This document shows, piece after piece, positions 1 to 7,759 of a DNA stretch of 13,811 nucleotides (position 1 is the stretch's first letter; every line of letters starts with the position of its first letter). Both the position numbers and the translations under genes were made by a program. The stretch comes from Desulfobacterales bacterium (lineage in GTDB: Bacteria > Desulfobacterota > DSM-4660 > Desulfatiglandales > Desulfatiglandaceae): positions 1 to 13,811 of the forward strand of contig JAKLQB010000681.1 in assembly GCA_022013615.1 (NCBI GenBank), written 5' to 3'. Under the pieces are notes generated by a model. The model was not told the origin of the DNA. It ran no database searches and saw nothing but the letters and a program-made list of their open reading frames with translations.

Positions 1-1
1 A

Positions 2-226
2 ATCACCGACCAGGAGGCGGAAATTGAGGCATTAAAAGAACTGATCCAAAAAACAGGAGTCAATTTTATTCACCTGAAAAACCTGAATATTGATCCGCAG
101 CTTTACCTGAAAGAAATGCCCGCGCCAAAGTCAAAGGGCATTGGGATGAAGCAAATGGTGAAAATTCTAAAAGAGGAGTTCCCGGATGTTGAACTCGGCT
201 ATTTTAACCAGCCGGTGCAGCATTAA
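2..226 (+). CDS. Radical SAM family protein, C-terminal fragment
   Basis: This frame is open from the window edge to TAA at 224-226 and gives the last 74 residues of a protein whose start lies outside. The tail reads as a helix rich in Glu and Leu, then a segment with HLKNLNIDPQLYL, a KGIGMK motif, and a final EEFPDVELGYFNQP. From memory this resembles the C-terminal extension of radical SAM (Fe-S oxidoreductase) proteins of Deltaproteobacteria, where a 'RNLNIDP' segment and a closing 'GYFN' are common. The radical SAM CxxxCxxC motif itself would be upstream and cannot be seen, so the family call is an inference from the tail alone. The gene is convergent with purD, with only 18 bp between the two stop codons and no evident hairpin in that gap. 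Confidence 0.55.
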   Translation: MTDQEAEIEALKELIQKTGVNFIHLKNLNIDPQLYLKEMPAPKSKGIGMKQMVKILKEEFPDVELGYFNQPVQH

Positions 227-244
227 CCTGAGTCCTCAACATGA

Positions 245-1534
245 TTAAGCTGTTTCACGTGCGACGGCACGATAACCTATATCCGTTCGATAGTAGACAT
301 CATCCCATGTAATTTGCTTTACCAATTCATAGGCCCTGGACTGAGCCTCGGTAACCGAGATCCCTAAGGCCGTGGCGCACAGGACCCGTCCGCCGCTGGT
401 CACAACCTTTCCATCCTGAATGTTTGTGGCAGCATGGAAGACCTTGATGCCCTCCTGCTCCTTTTCAGGAAGCCCGGAGATTAAATCACCCTTTCGGTAG
501 CTTTCGGGATAGCCGCCGGCCGCCATAACCACCCCGAGCGAGGCACGATCATCCCATTCCGCCTTGATGAGATCCAAACGCTGGTCCAAAGCCGCAATGC
601 ACAGTTCAATCAGATCAGATTTGAGTCGCAACAAAATAGGCTGGGTTTCGGGATCTCCAAGCCGGCAATTGTACTCCAGCACACTGGCCGTGCCATTGGG
701 CGAAACCATTAAGCCCGCATACAAAAACCCCGTGTATGGATTCCCCTCCATTGCCATGCCTGTAACGGTCGGCTCAATAACCTCTTTTATAATGCGATCG
801 TAGATCTCCGGTGTCACCACCGGGGCTGGCGAATAGGCCCCCATACCTCCAGTGTTGGGGCCAGTGTCCTCATTATCGCGAGCCTTGTGGTCTTGGGAAG
901 TAGCCATTGGTAAGATGTGCTGGCCATCCACCATCACAATAAAGCTGGCCTCTTCACCTTCTAAGCATTCTTCAACTACAACTCGATGTCCTGCTTCACC
1001 AAACGTATCCCGTAAAAGCATACCTTCAACGGCAGCAAATGCTTCTGCTTCAGACCGGGCAATGATTACCCCCTTGCCTGCGGCAAGCCCGTCTGCCTTA
1101 ATAACAATTGGGGCGCCTTGCTCGCGGATATAATCCTTTGCAGGCTCTAAATCTGAAAATACCTTGTACGAGGCTGTAGGAATATTGTGCCTTGCCAGAA
1201 AGTCCTTGCAAAATGCCTTGGAACCCTCTAATTGCGACGCCCCTTTTGTAGGGGCAAAACACCTTAGCCCCGCCTCGGTGAAAGCATCCGTAATACCTTC
1301 AACCAACGGAGCTTCCGGGCCGACAATGGTAAGTTCTATATTTGTTTGCTTTGCAAAGCTGGCTAAAGCCACAATGTCAGTTGCCTCAATGGCTATATTT
1401 TCCACATTACTTTCACTGGCCGTACCAGCGTTCCCCGGGGCCACAAACACTTTGTCAACCTGGCCTGACTGCGCTGCCTTCCAGGCAAGGGCATGTTCGC
1501 GTCCGCCGCCACCAATAATCAATACTTGCATCAT
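245..1534 (-). CDS. purD: Phosphoribosylamine--glycine ligase (GAR synthetase)
   Basis: PurD joins 5-phosphoribosylamine and glycine using ATP to make glycinamide ribonucleotide, the second step of de novo purine synthesis, in the cytoplasm. The 429-aa length is normal for the family. Visible signatures are the N-terminal GGGGREHALAWK (about residues 8-19), GPEAPLVEGI, the ATP-grasp segment VIKADGLAAGKGV, the family signature GPNTGGMGAYSPAP, and the metal/ATP site NCRLGDPETQ. Two ATG codons are adjacent (1534 and 1531). An AGGAAGG ribosome-binding site (complement of 1543-1549) sits 8 nt before the first, which is therefore preferred. No other purine gene is next to it. A palindromic MITE-like element begins only 24 bp upstream of the start, so it probably lies in the mRNA leader or between promoter and gene. 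Confidence 0.97.
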   Translation of the reverse strand: MMQVLIIGGGGREHALAWKAAQSGQVDKVFVAPGNAGTASESNVENIAIEATDIVALASFAKQTNIELTIVGPEAPLVEGITDAFTEAGLRCFAPTKGASQLEGSKAFCKDFLARHNIPTASYKVFSDLEPAKDYIREQGAPIVIKADGLAAGKGVIIARSEAEAFAAVEGMLLRDTFGEAGHRVVVEECLEGEEASFIVMVDGQHILPMATSQDHKARDNEDTGPNTGGMGAYSPAPVVTPEIYDRIIKEVIEPTVTGMAMEGNPYTGFLYAGLMVSPNGTASVLEYNCRLGDPETQPILLRLKSDLIELCIAALDQRLDLIKAEWDDRASLGVVMAAGGYPESYRKGDLISGLPEKEQEGIKVFHAATNIQDGKVVTSGGRVLCATALGISVTEAQSRAYELVKQITWDDVYYRTDIGYRAVARETA

Positions 1535-1557
1535 TAAACCATCCTTCCTGGCAATCC

Positions 1558-1713
1558 TAGGAGGCTGTCCGAGAATGGCTATTTTCCCTCCCGCTAATAG
1601 CGGGACGACAGGCTCAAATTATAATCCTCGAAATACTTCAATGTATTCCTGTGGTTATAATTTTCGCCTTCCTTGATCTTGGAAAAAATATCTCATTCTC
1701 AGACAGCCTCCTA
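1558..1713. mobile_element. MITE-like palindromic element, 156 bp, no ORF
   Basis: The element is bounded by 20-nt inverted repeats, 1558-1577 (TAGGAGGCTGTCCGAGAATG) and 1694-1713, which match at 19 of 20 positions (mismatch C1570 versus A1701). T-rich and A-rich stretches follow just inside both arms. Two further inverted repeats are nested inside. One is a hairpin CCCGCT-AAT-AGCGGG at 1590-1604. The other is AAATTATAA (1616-1624) pairing with TTATAATTT (1655-1663), which extends through a CC/GG step with one bulged base. The short size, terminal inverted repeats, internal secondary structure and lack of coding capacity fit a miniature inverted-repeat transposable element. The TA at each end would suit an IS630/Tc1-type TA target duplication, but that assignment is only a guess. 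No second copy was noticed in the window. Confidence 0.7.
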
Positions 1714-1718
1714 ATTAT

Positions 1719-1739
1719 TAATGCCTGACCGGCATTATA
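1719..1739 (-). promoter_or_regulatory. Possible purD-side -10 box overlapping a 7-bp inverted repeat
   Basis: On the minus strand a perfect TATAAT lies at 1739-1734. It overlaps TAATGCC-TGACC-GGCATTA (1719-1737), a perfect 7-bp inverted repeat. There is no good -35 box at 16-18 bp, so this is only a candidate promoter/operator reading toward purD through the MITE-like element. Confidence 0.3.
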
Positions 1740-1991
1740 CGAGGTGTTTTCATTTTGTTATAGTCTGAAAGGTTCTCGAACAATACATTTGAAACTCTTT
1801 TTTTATATTCTTGTGCTCAGTAACACAACCCATTTTTTCCTAACCAGATTTATAAAACACAAAATTATTAGGTTGATCCCTCTTTCAAGAAAGGGTAATA
1901 AAAATATTATACAAAATTAGTACGTTAGGAATTATTTTTGTGCATTTTGTGGCAAAAAATTGTATTGGGCTATTTTCACTATCTTCAAATG

Positions 1992-2092
1992 ATTGAATAT
2001 TGAATATTTAAGGAATTCTTTCCATTATAAAGGAACTATCATAAAAATGACGGAGACACAAATATTCAATTGTCAATAGTCAATAGTCAATT
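1992..2092. repeat. Short tandem and inverted heptamer repeats
   Basis: ATTGAAT occurs twice in tandem at 1992-2005, and GTCAATA/T occurs three times in tandem at 2072-2092. ATTGAATATTT (1999-2009) is a perfect 11-bp inverted copy of AAATATTCAAT (2060-2070), so the two clusters can pair around a loop of about 50 nt. Just downstream is a short CCGG-CTTGT-CCGG hairpin (about 2093-2105), immediately before the oxidoreductase start. Similar simple AT-rich repeats are common in intergenic DNA of this group of bacteria; no function is evident. Confidence 0.6.
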
Positions 2093-2119
2093 CCGGCTTG
2101 TCCGGGTTAGGTATTAAAC

Positions 2120-3718
2120 ATGTATGACTACATAATCGTTGGATCGGGTTTTGGTGGGTCCGTATCTGCATTGCGTTTGGCTGAAAAAGGATATCAGGTT
2201 TTGGTTCTGGAAAAGGGCAAACGTTATCGTTCTGAAGATTTTCCACGTACTAATTGGAATCTTAGAAAAAATTTATGGGTTCCCCACTTCGGGCTTTACG
2301 GAATATGGGTTCTCTCGCTGCTTAAACATGTTTTTATACTCCACGGCACGGGTGTCGGCGGGGGAAGTCTCAATTATTGCAACCAGTTACTTGTGCCGCC
2401 CGATGAGGTTTTTAAAAAGCCGGAATGGGGCCCGGGCGATTGGAAAGCAAAGCTGGCGCCGTTTTATGATATTGCAAAACGCATGTTAGGAGCGAATCCC
2501 AGCCCTTCTGTGGGAAAGGCAGATAAAATACTGGCGGAAATCGGCATGGAAATCCGCGGTGAGGATACGTTCCATATCAACGATGTGGGCGTTTTTTTCG
2601 GTGAACCGGATAAAACCGTGCCTGACCCATATTTCGATGGAGACGGCCCAGACAGGACAGGGTGCACCTTTTGCGGGGCCTGTATGATTGGCTGTCCCGT
2701 TGGCAGCAAAAATACACTGGATAAGAACTACCTTTACCTTGCAGAACATAAATACGGTGTTAAGATTCTGCCTGAAACCGAAGTCACTGGCGTCAAGCCC
2801 ACAGATGACGGCTATGAGGTTTTCACCAGAAAATCGACCGGCTTTCGTCACTCCAAGAGAACTTTTCAGGCTCGCGGCGTTGTGTTCAGCGGCGGGGTAA
2901 TGGGATCGGTAAAATTACTCCTGGATTGCAAAACCAAAGGGCTGTTACCCAATATATCCAGACACTTAGGTAACTACATTCGTACAAACTCTGAGGCGCT
3001 GCTTGGTGTCACATCCAATGACAGGCACGCCGATTATTCCGATCAAATTTCCATTACATCAGGCATTTATCCGGACGAAAACACTCACGTTGAGGTCGTA
3101 CGTTTTAACAGAGGTTCCGACCTAATGAGCTCCCTGACAACGCCACTTACAGATGGTGGTGGACGTATTCCGCGTGCAGTACGTTTTTTAGGCACTGTTT
3201 TACGACATCCGCTCGCCTTTATAAAATCGTTATGGCCTTTCGGTTGGGCTGCACGTACACCGATTCTCCTGGTCATGCAGACACTGGAAAATCATATAAA
3301 ATTCGACTACAAGCGGCGGTGGTGGCGTTTCGGCAGGCGGAGCATAAATTCCAGCCTTGTACCCGGAGTCAAAAAATCCCCTTCCTATATTCCCATAGCC
3401 AACGAAATTGCAAGGCGCATGGGAGAAAAAATAGGCGGTCAACCCCTGAGTTCATGGCCAGAGGTCCTTTTCGATGTCCCAACTACTGCACATATTCTGG
3501 GCGGAGCCGTGATGGGCGCAAGCCCGGAAAAAGGAGTGGCGAATTTTAGCGGGGAAATCCACGGTTATCCCAATCTCTACGTTGTAGACGGCTCCAATGT
3601 GCCTGTTAACCTGGGTGTAAATCCCTCCCTTACCATCACTGCAGTGGCTGAGTACATCATGTCACGGATCCCCAATAAAGCCGAAATAGATGATAAGCCA
3701 AACGGGAATGCGCAATAA
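2120..3718 (+). CDS. GMC-family FAD-dependent oxidoreductase, cholesterol-oxidase-like, with four-Cys motif
   Basis: This 532-aa protein belongs to the glucose-methanol-choline oxidoreductase superfamily, which oxidises alcohols or sterol-like substrates using FAD. The N-terminus has the Rossmann motif VGSGFGG (7-13) followed by LVLEKGKRY. HGTGVGGGSLNYCN (75-88) is a second FAD contact. The C-terminus has HILGGAVMGASPEKGVA and DGSNVPVNLGVNPSLTITA, which match the conserved end of the family including the histidine and NPSLT flavin segment. Residues 182-192 form CTFCGACMIGC followed by Pro, a ferredoxin-like cysteine spacing (C182, C185, C188, C192). I recall a similar segment in cholesterol-oxidase-like bacterial homologues. 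Whether it binds iron-sulfur is unproven. The ATG is preceded by a weak GGTTAGGT. The gene stands alone, and the substrate cannot be read from sequence. Confidence 0.85.
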   Translation: MYDYIIVGSGFGGSVSALRLAEKGYQVLVLEKGKRYRSEDFPRTNWNLRKNLWVPHFGLYGIWVLSLLKHVFILHGTGVGGGSLNYCNQLLVPPDEVFKKPEWGPGDWKAKLAPFYDIAKRMLGANPSPSVGKADKILAEIGMEIRGEDTFHINDVGVFFGEPDKTVPDPYFDGDGPDRTGCTFCGACMIGCPVGSKNTLDKNYLYLAEHKYGVKILPETEVTGVKPTDDGYEVFTRKSTGFRHSKRTFQARGVVFSGGVMGSVKLLLDCKTKGLLPNISRHLGNYIRTNSEALLGVTSNDRHADYSDQISITSGIYPDENTHVEVVRFNRGSDLMSSLTTPLTDGGGRIPRAVRFLGTVLRHPLAFIKSLWPFGWAARTPILLVMQTLENHIKFDYKRRWWRFGRRSINSSLVPGVKKSPSYIPIANEIARRMGEKIGGQPLSSWPEVLFDVPTTAHILGGAVMGASPEKGVANFSGEIHGYPNLYVVDGSNVPVNLGVNPSLTITAVAEYIMSRIPNKAEIDDKPNGNAQ

Positions 3719-3760
3719 AAAACCCCTGAATTTGTTAGCAAAATTCAAGGGTCATTTATT
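3713..3760. terminator. Bidirectional rho-independent terminator between convergent genes
   Basis: The stem ACCCCTGAATTT (3722-3733) pairs with AAATTCAAGGGT (3741-3752) with one C/A mismatch and a 7-nt loop. Plus-strand transcripts then meet CATTTATTG. On the minus strand the hairpin is followed by a run of five T (complement of 3717-3721). It lies just after the GMC gene and about 60 bp past the stop of the opposing 107-aa gene, so it can serve both. Confidence 0.8.
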
Positions 3761-3810
3761 GTAACCCGAAGGAATGGCGTCACCGGAAAAATACTGTTGG
3801 TCTGCAAGTA

Positions 3811-4134
3811 TCAGTGAGTTTTGGCCCGTAGACTCTTGCCCGCAAGCGGGTTGTAAAGCTTAGTAATTGCAAATTTCATAACATCCACGCTTTTTGTCTC
3901 AAGAATAATATTCATCAAAGTAGCTTGAGGATCATCAGGGAGCACACATTCATTTGATTCACTAAATTCCAGCCCAGGAAAACCCTTTTGCAGCTTTTTC
4001 TGGTCCTTTTTAGTCATGGCAACCTGGACAGCCTTTTTACCCTCAATTTCCCGTATTTGATCGCCTAATCCTGCCTCTTTAATTTTTTTCTGTTTTTCCT
4101 CATCCAAGAAGATATTGACACAGTAATCAGCCAT
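3811..4134 (-). CDS. Hypothetical protein, 107 aa, Lys-rich
   Basis: I do not recognise this protein. It is 107 aa, soluble-looking (no signal peptide or membrane segment), with a charged N-terminal half (LDEEKQKKIKEAG, MTKKDQKKLQKG) and two cysteines (C5, C63). The start is well supported. A perfect AGGAGG lies 7 nt upstream of the ATG, and a near-consensus promoter lies 66-95 bp upstream, which argues that it is a real, separately expressed gene rather than a chance frame. It is downstream of glnS on the same strand but 193 bp away, and it ends at a shared terminator. The sequence offers no functional clue beyond that. Confidence 0.8.
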   Translation of the reverse strand: MADYCVNIFLDEEKQKKIKEAGLGDQIREIEGKKAVQVAMTKKDQKKLQKGFPGLEFSESNECVLPDDPQATLMNIILETKSVDVMKFAITKLYNPLAGKSLRAKTH

Positions 4135-4199
4135 TGAAGTTCCTCCTGTTGGTTAAATTTATGCTGGTGTCAAAAACTTACCGCCTCATTTTTTGATAC

Positions 4200-4229
4200 T
4201 TTATAGTATGTGAATTTATTTCTTGTCAA
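4200..4229 (-). promoter_or_regulatory. Near-consensus sigma-70-type promoter for the 107-aa gene
   Basis: On the minus strand a perfect TTGACA (complement of 4224-4229) is followed after 18 bp by TATAAA (complement of 4200-4205). This places a transcription start about 60 nt before the ATG of the hypothetical gene. Confidence 0.7.
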
Positions 4230-4237
4230 GATATTTA

Positions 4238-4252
4238 CCTCAATGTTTGAGG
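4238..4252 (-). terminator. Small hairpin after glnS, possible weak terminator
   Basis: CCTCAA (4238-4243) and TTGAGG (4247-4252) form a perfect 6-bp stem with a 3-nt loop. On the minus strand it is followed by TAAATATCTT rather than a clean T-run, and it lies immediately before the -35 box of the next gene. It may insulate the two units, but evidence is thin. Confidence 0.35.
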
Positions 4253-4327
4253 GTTTCTTGGTTTTCGGTTCATGAATCAGTTGTTTTAAGTGCTTTACTG
4301 AATTGCAAATTGCTGTTTTTTCAAGTA

Positions 4328-6424
4328 CTACTTAACCCTGTCGCCAGGCAGCAGTTCCCCTTCAATCGTTGCGATACCAAGGCGATTTTTGCCAACGCCG
4401 GCAAGGGCCATGCCCTCGGAGAGCCCAAACTTCATCTGACGAGGTTTCAGGTTCGCGACGATAATGACCTTTTTACCTATGAGTTTCTCTGGTTCGGGGT
4501 AAGCAGAGCGGATGCCGGCGAATACCTGCCGCAAGCGGCCCTCGCCAAGGTCGACCATGAGTCTGATCAGCTTGTCTGCGCCTTCGATGAGCCCAGCCTC
4601 CCGGACAATGGCCACCCGCAGGTCGAGCTTTGAGAAATCCTCTATGGTGATCTCCTGGCCAACAGGCTTATGGTCATCATGCTTTTCAGATAGGGGGGCG
4701 GGTTCTTTGGCCGCTTTGGGTATTCCGGTCTTCTTCTGCGCCTTCTCGATTTTGGCCCATGTATCACGCAGAGTTACCGTTCGATTAAATACTAATTTGT
4801 CAGCAGAAGAATCAATGGAATCAACGCAAAAATAGCCCTGTCTCAGGAACTGGTAGCGACTACCGGGTTCTGCGCCTGCAAGGCTTGGTTCAACCCTGCA
4901 GGAGGTTAAACCCTCCAATGAGTTTGAATTCAAAAGGGTTTTGAAATCAGAGACATCCTTTTCATCGCCTGGATTTGGTTTTACAAAGAGATGATCGTAC
5001 AGGCGTACTTCAGCCTTGAGCGATTGGTCGGCTGAAACCCAGTGCAGCGTTCCCTTGACATTGCGCCCGTCTTTAGACCATCCCCCCCGGGTCTCTGGAT
5101 CATATGTGCAGTGGAGTTCAACCACCTCCCCGGTTTTTTCATCCTTAACCACCCTCTCACATTTGATATAATACGCGTGTTTTAGCCGTACTTCACTACC
5201 GGGTGCCAGGCGGAAGAATTTTTTCGGTGGATCCTCACGAAAATCCTCCTGTTCAATGTATAGCACACGTGAAAAGGGGAGCTTGCGTGACCCCATACCG
5301 GGATCTTCCGGATTATTCTCGGCATCTAAGTATTCCACCCTGTCTTCCGGGTAGTTGTCTATGACCACACGAAGCGGACGCAACACAGCCATCACACGCG
5401 AAGCACGTTTATTCAAATCTTCACGGATGCTGTACTCGAGCAGCGCCATATCGACAATACTGCCTCTCTTGGCCACCCCGATACGCTCACAAAAATTCCT
5501 GATTGATTCCGGCGTGTACCCTCGCCTCCGCAGACCAGATATGGTTGGCATCCTGGGATCATTCCAGCCGGTAACACACCCTTGTTCAACCAATTCCATA
5601 AGCCTGCGTTTACTCATTATGGTGTAGGTGAGATTGAGCCGAGCGAACTCGATCTGCTGTGGATGAAATATCTTCAGTTCATCAAGAAACCAGTCATACA
5701 ACGGGCGATGATCTTCAAATTCTAACGTACAAATGGAATGGGTGATCCCTTCAATGGAGTCCGACTGGCCATGGGTAAAGTCATACATGGGATAAATGCA
5801 CCACTTGTCGCCCGTTCTGTGATGGGATGCATGCAAAACACGGTACATGACAGGGTCCCGCATATTCAAATTTGGAGATGCCATATCGACCTTCGCTCTA
5901 AGCACGCGGGAGCCGTTCTCGAATTCCCCTGCCCGCATTCGCTCGAACAGGTCCAGGTTCTCTTCCACCGATCGTGTGCGATACGGGCTGTCCTTGCCTG
6001 GTTGAGTCAAGGTGCCACGATATTCACGAATCTCATCTGCAGTCAAGTCGTCAACATATGCCTTACCAATTTTGATTAACTGTACAGCATAGTCATAGAG
6101 TTGATCGAAATAGTCAGAAGCGTAGTAGAGCCGGTCACCCCAATCGAACCCGAGCCATCGAACGTCCTCTTTGATGGATTCAACAAACTCTTTCTCTTCT
6201 TTGGTTGGATTTGTGTCATCAAATCGCACATTGCAAAGGCCGCCAAACTCAGCCGCGATACCAAAATTGAGGCAGATGGATTTGGCGTGTCCGATATGCA
6301 GATAGCCGTTGGGTTCCGGCGGAAAACGTGTATGAACTCGCCCATCGTTTTTGTTTGCCTTCAAGTCTTCAGTAATAATAGATCGGATAAAATCCAAAGA
6401 GGAAGTAGAATCAGGGTTATTCAT
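4328..6424 (-). CDS. glnS: Glutaminyl-tRNA synthetase with appended C-terminal MetRS-type tRNA-binding domain
   Basis: The enzyme charges tRNA-Gln with glutamine in the cytoplasm. Residues 1 to about 555 are a full Gln[16 protein letters not shown] (HIGH at 43-46), RFDDTNP (67-73), the [19 protein letters not shown] segment (218-236), [11 protein letters not shown] (KMSKS-type MSK at 270-272), then the beta-barrel anticodon-binding region. GlnRS usually stops near 550-560 aa. Here a basic, Pro/Lys-rich linker (about 558-590) leads to residues 591-698. That part, from [15 protein letters not shown] through [19 protein letters not shown] to [17 protein letters not shown], closely follows the C-terminal dimerisation/tRNA-binding (EMAPII/Trbp111-like) domain of MetRS. 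The frame is continuous through the junction. The ATG has AAGGGAG 8 nt upstream. The gene lies 114 bp after the second acyl-CoA dehydrogenase on the same strand, perhaps partly co-transcribed with it. Confidence 0.95.
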   Translation of the reverse strand: MNNPDSTSSLDFIRSIITEDLKANKNDGRVHTRFPPEPNGYLHIGHAKSICLNFGIAAEFGGLCNVRFDDTNPTKEEKEFVESIKEDVRWLGFDWGDRLYYASDYFDQLYDYAVQLIKIGKAYVDDLTADEIREYRGTLTQPGKDSPYRTRSVEENLDLFERMRAGEFENGSRVLRAKVDMASPNLNMRDPVMYRVLHASHHRTGDKWCIYPMYDFTHGQSDSIEGITHSICTLEFEDHRPLYDWFLDELKIFHPQQIEFARLNLTYTIMSKRRLMELVEQGCVTGWNDPRMPTISGLRRRGYTPESIRNFCERIGVAKRGSIVDMALLEYSIREDLNKRASRVMAVLRPLRVVIDNYPEDRVEYLDAENNPEDPGMGSRKLPFSRVLYIEQEDFREDPPKKFFRLAPGSEVRLKHAYYIKCERVVKDEKTGEVVELHCTYDPETRGGWSKDGRNVKGTLHWVSADQSLKAEVRLYDHLFVKPNPGDEKDVSDFKTLLNSNSLEGLTSCRVEPSLAGAEPGSRYQFLRQGYFCVDSIDSSADKLVFNRTVTLRDTWAKIEKAQKKTGIPKAAKEPAPLSEKHDDHKPVGQEITIEDFSKLDLRVAIVREAGLIEGADKLIRLMVDLGEGRLRQVFAGIRSAYPEPEKLIGKKVIIVANLKPRQMKFGLSEGMALAGVGKNRLGIATIEGELLPGDRVK

Positions 6425-6538
6425 TTAGACGGCTCCCTTCTCGTTTTCTTTAAGATATTACCTGCTTTCACTGTTTTCATGGCCCTTTTCCATAATCTTC
6501 GGGGGTATTGGCAACTGATTGGAATCATTATGCTATGA

Positions 6539-7744
6539 CTACAAAAGGTTGATATTTATAAACTCAGGGTTCAATCTTTTCAACATTCTGACCATGTTAT
6601 TTAACTGCACCTCAACGGTCCCCTCATAGACTTCGGCAATACGGTTATCGCGGTACCTCCGCTCCACTTCCTGGTCCAGAAAATACCCATACCCCCCAAA
6701 TACGGTCATTGCCTCGTCAATGATCCATTTGGCAGTCTCTGGGACATGATGTTTGACCATGGACGTGAAAAGGGGGATGACATTGGCCATTTTGCGGGAT
6801 TCATGGTCGCAAAGCCAGGCCGCGTAATATGTAAGCCATTTAAGTGATTGAATCTGGGTCCACATCCTTGCCAGCTTGTGGCCTATGGCTTGAAAATTGA
6901 TGATTGGTTGCTGAAACTGGATGCGACCCTTGGCATGGTCCAAAGCCCTTAAGAACGCCCCTTCAGCATTGCCCAGTGCCTGAGCGCCTATCTCAATACG
7001 GCTTTCATCCAAAAAATCTAAAATGTTCATCAGTCCCCGGCCCTTTTCTCCGAGGAGATTCTCGCGGGGCACCTCGAGATACTTGAATACCAGTTCTCCG
7101 CTTGATGTCATTCTCAGGCCCATCTTGTTGGGAATTTCATTGATTTCCAGTTCCCCTCCCAGCCAGGTGGAAGGGTTACGTTCCACCAAAAGGGTGCTCA
7201 TGCCTTGCCCCCGCTTGGCCTCTTTATCGTCCTGGCAAAGGACTATGAAGAAATCGGCATATCGGGCATTTGTCGTGAAAATCTTGGTGCCATTAATAAT
7301 AAAGCGGTCCCCCATATCTTCCACGGTAGTGTCCATACGGGTGAGATCGCTTCCATGATCGGATTCAGTAAAAGATACCGCCGAAATGTATTCCCCGCGA
7401 ACTAAGGGCTTCAGGTACTTTACGTGCTGTTCAGGCGTGCCGAAGAACTTCACAATCTTTGCAGGCAGGTATGCCAGATGAATGGCCATACCAATACCGG
7501 AGTCGGCCTTGCAAAACTCCTCTATCACCAGGACGTTTTCTGTGACACCAAGGCCTCCTCCTTCTATCCCTTCGGGATAATCAAGGCCGATAAATCCCAA
7601 TTCTCCCGCTTTCTTATAAAGATCCTGCGGGAATTCATGGTTCAGGTCGAGTTCCATGGCTCTTTCCGGGGTAAATTCACCCTCGGCAAATTCCCTGGCC
7701 GCCCGCTTGATATCCCTTTGTTCCTTGCTCAATGAAAAATCCAT
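6539..7744 (-). CDS. Acyl-CoA dehydrogenase (second gene of pair)
   Basis: This 401-aa flavoprotein should oxidise an acyl-CoA to the 2,3-enoyl-CoA and pass electrons to electron-transfer flavoprotein. Family signatures are in order: SFTESDHGSDLTRM (124-137) for FAD/substrate binding, INGTKIFTTNA (150-160), PRENLLGEKGRG (226-237), VFGGYGYFLDQEVERRYRD (348-366), and AEVYEGT (370-376). Glu374 is in the position of the catalytic base of medium-chain-type enzymes. The usual RxxFGxP segment reads RIQFQQP (274-280), with Gln in place of Gly. GGAG lies 8 nt before the ATG. It starts 15 bp after the stop of the other acyl-CoA dehydrogenase, so the two form an operon. The pair could act on successive intermediates of fatty, branched or alicyclic acid breakdown; the substrate is not readable from sequence. 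Confidence 0.93.
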   Translation of the reverse strand: MDFSLSKEQRDIKRAAREFAEGEFTPERAMELDLNHEFPQDLYKKAGELGFIGLDYPEGIEGGGLGVTENVLVIEEFCKADSGIGMAIHLAYLPAKIVKFFGTPEQHVKYLKPLVRGEYISAVSFTESDHGSDLTRMDTTVEDMGDRFIINGTKIFTTNARYADFFIVLCQDDKEAKRGQGMSTLLVERNPSTWLGGELEINEIPNKMGLRMTSSGELVFKYLEVPRENLLGEKGRGLMNILDFLDESRIEIGAQALGNAEGAFLRALDHAKGRIQFQQPIINFQAIGHKLARMWTQIQSLKWLTYYAAWLCDHESRKMANVIPLFTSMVKHHVPETAKWIIDEAMTVFGGYGYFLDQEVERRYRDNRIAEVYEGTVEVQLNNMVRMLKRLNPEFININLL

Positions 7745-7759
7745 GAGACTCGCTCCACA

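Larger units (their letters stand above)
1714..2119. other. AT-rich intergenic spacer between the MITE-like element and the GMC oxidoreductase
   Basis: No credible gene is present in this roughly 400-bp stretch. It contains a perfect 7-bp inverted repeat at 1719-1737, a perfect TATAAT on the minus strand at 1734-1739, a small hairpin around CTTTC-AA-GAAAG near 1881-1892, and simple 7-bp tandem repeats nearer the GMC gene. A weak plus-strand promoter candidate is TTGATC (1873-1878), 17 bp, TAATAA (1896-1901); its -10 box is poor. Base composition is much more AT-rich than in the flanking genes. Confidence 0.6.

Noticed and set aside
255..270. Terminator between the radical SAM gene and purD
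   Set aside because: The CGTGC/GCACG pair lies inside the purD coding end and is not followed by a T-run.
1164..1676. 170-aa open frame on + opposite purD
   Set aside because: It is antisense to the strongly supported purD and runs into the MITE-like element; it has no ribosome-binding site or recognisable domain.
1950..1966. Sigma-54 promoter (TGGCA...TTG) before the GMC gene
   Set aside because: The GG and GC elements are not at the required 10-bp spacing, and the downstream GC is absent.
4223..4633. 136-aa open frame on + opposite the glnS 3' end
   Set aside because: It overlaps the tRNA-binding domain coding region and a promoter on the other strand; composition looks like a shadow frame.
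6101..6538. 145-aa open frame on + opposite the glnS 5' end
   Set aside because: Antisense shadow of a conserved enzyme, with no start signals and no family resemblance.
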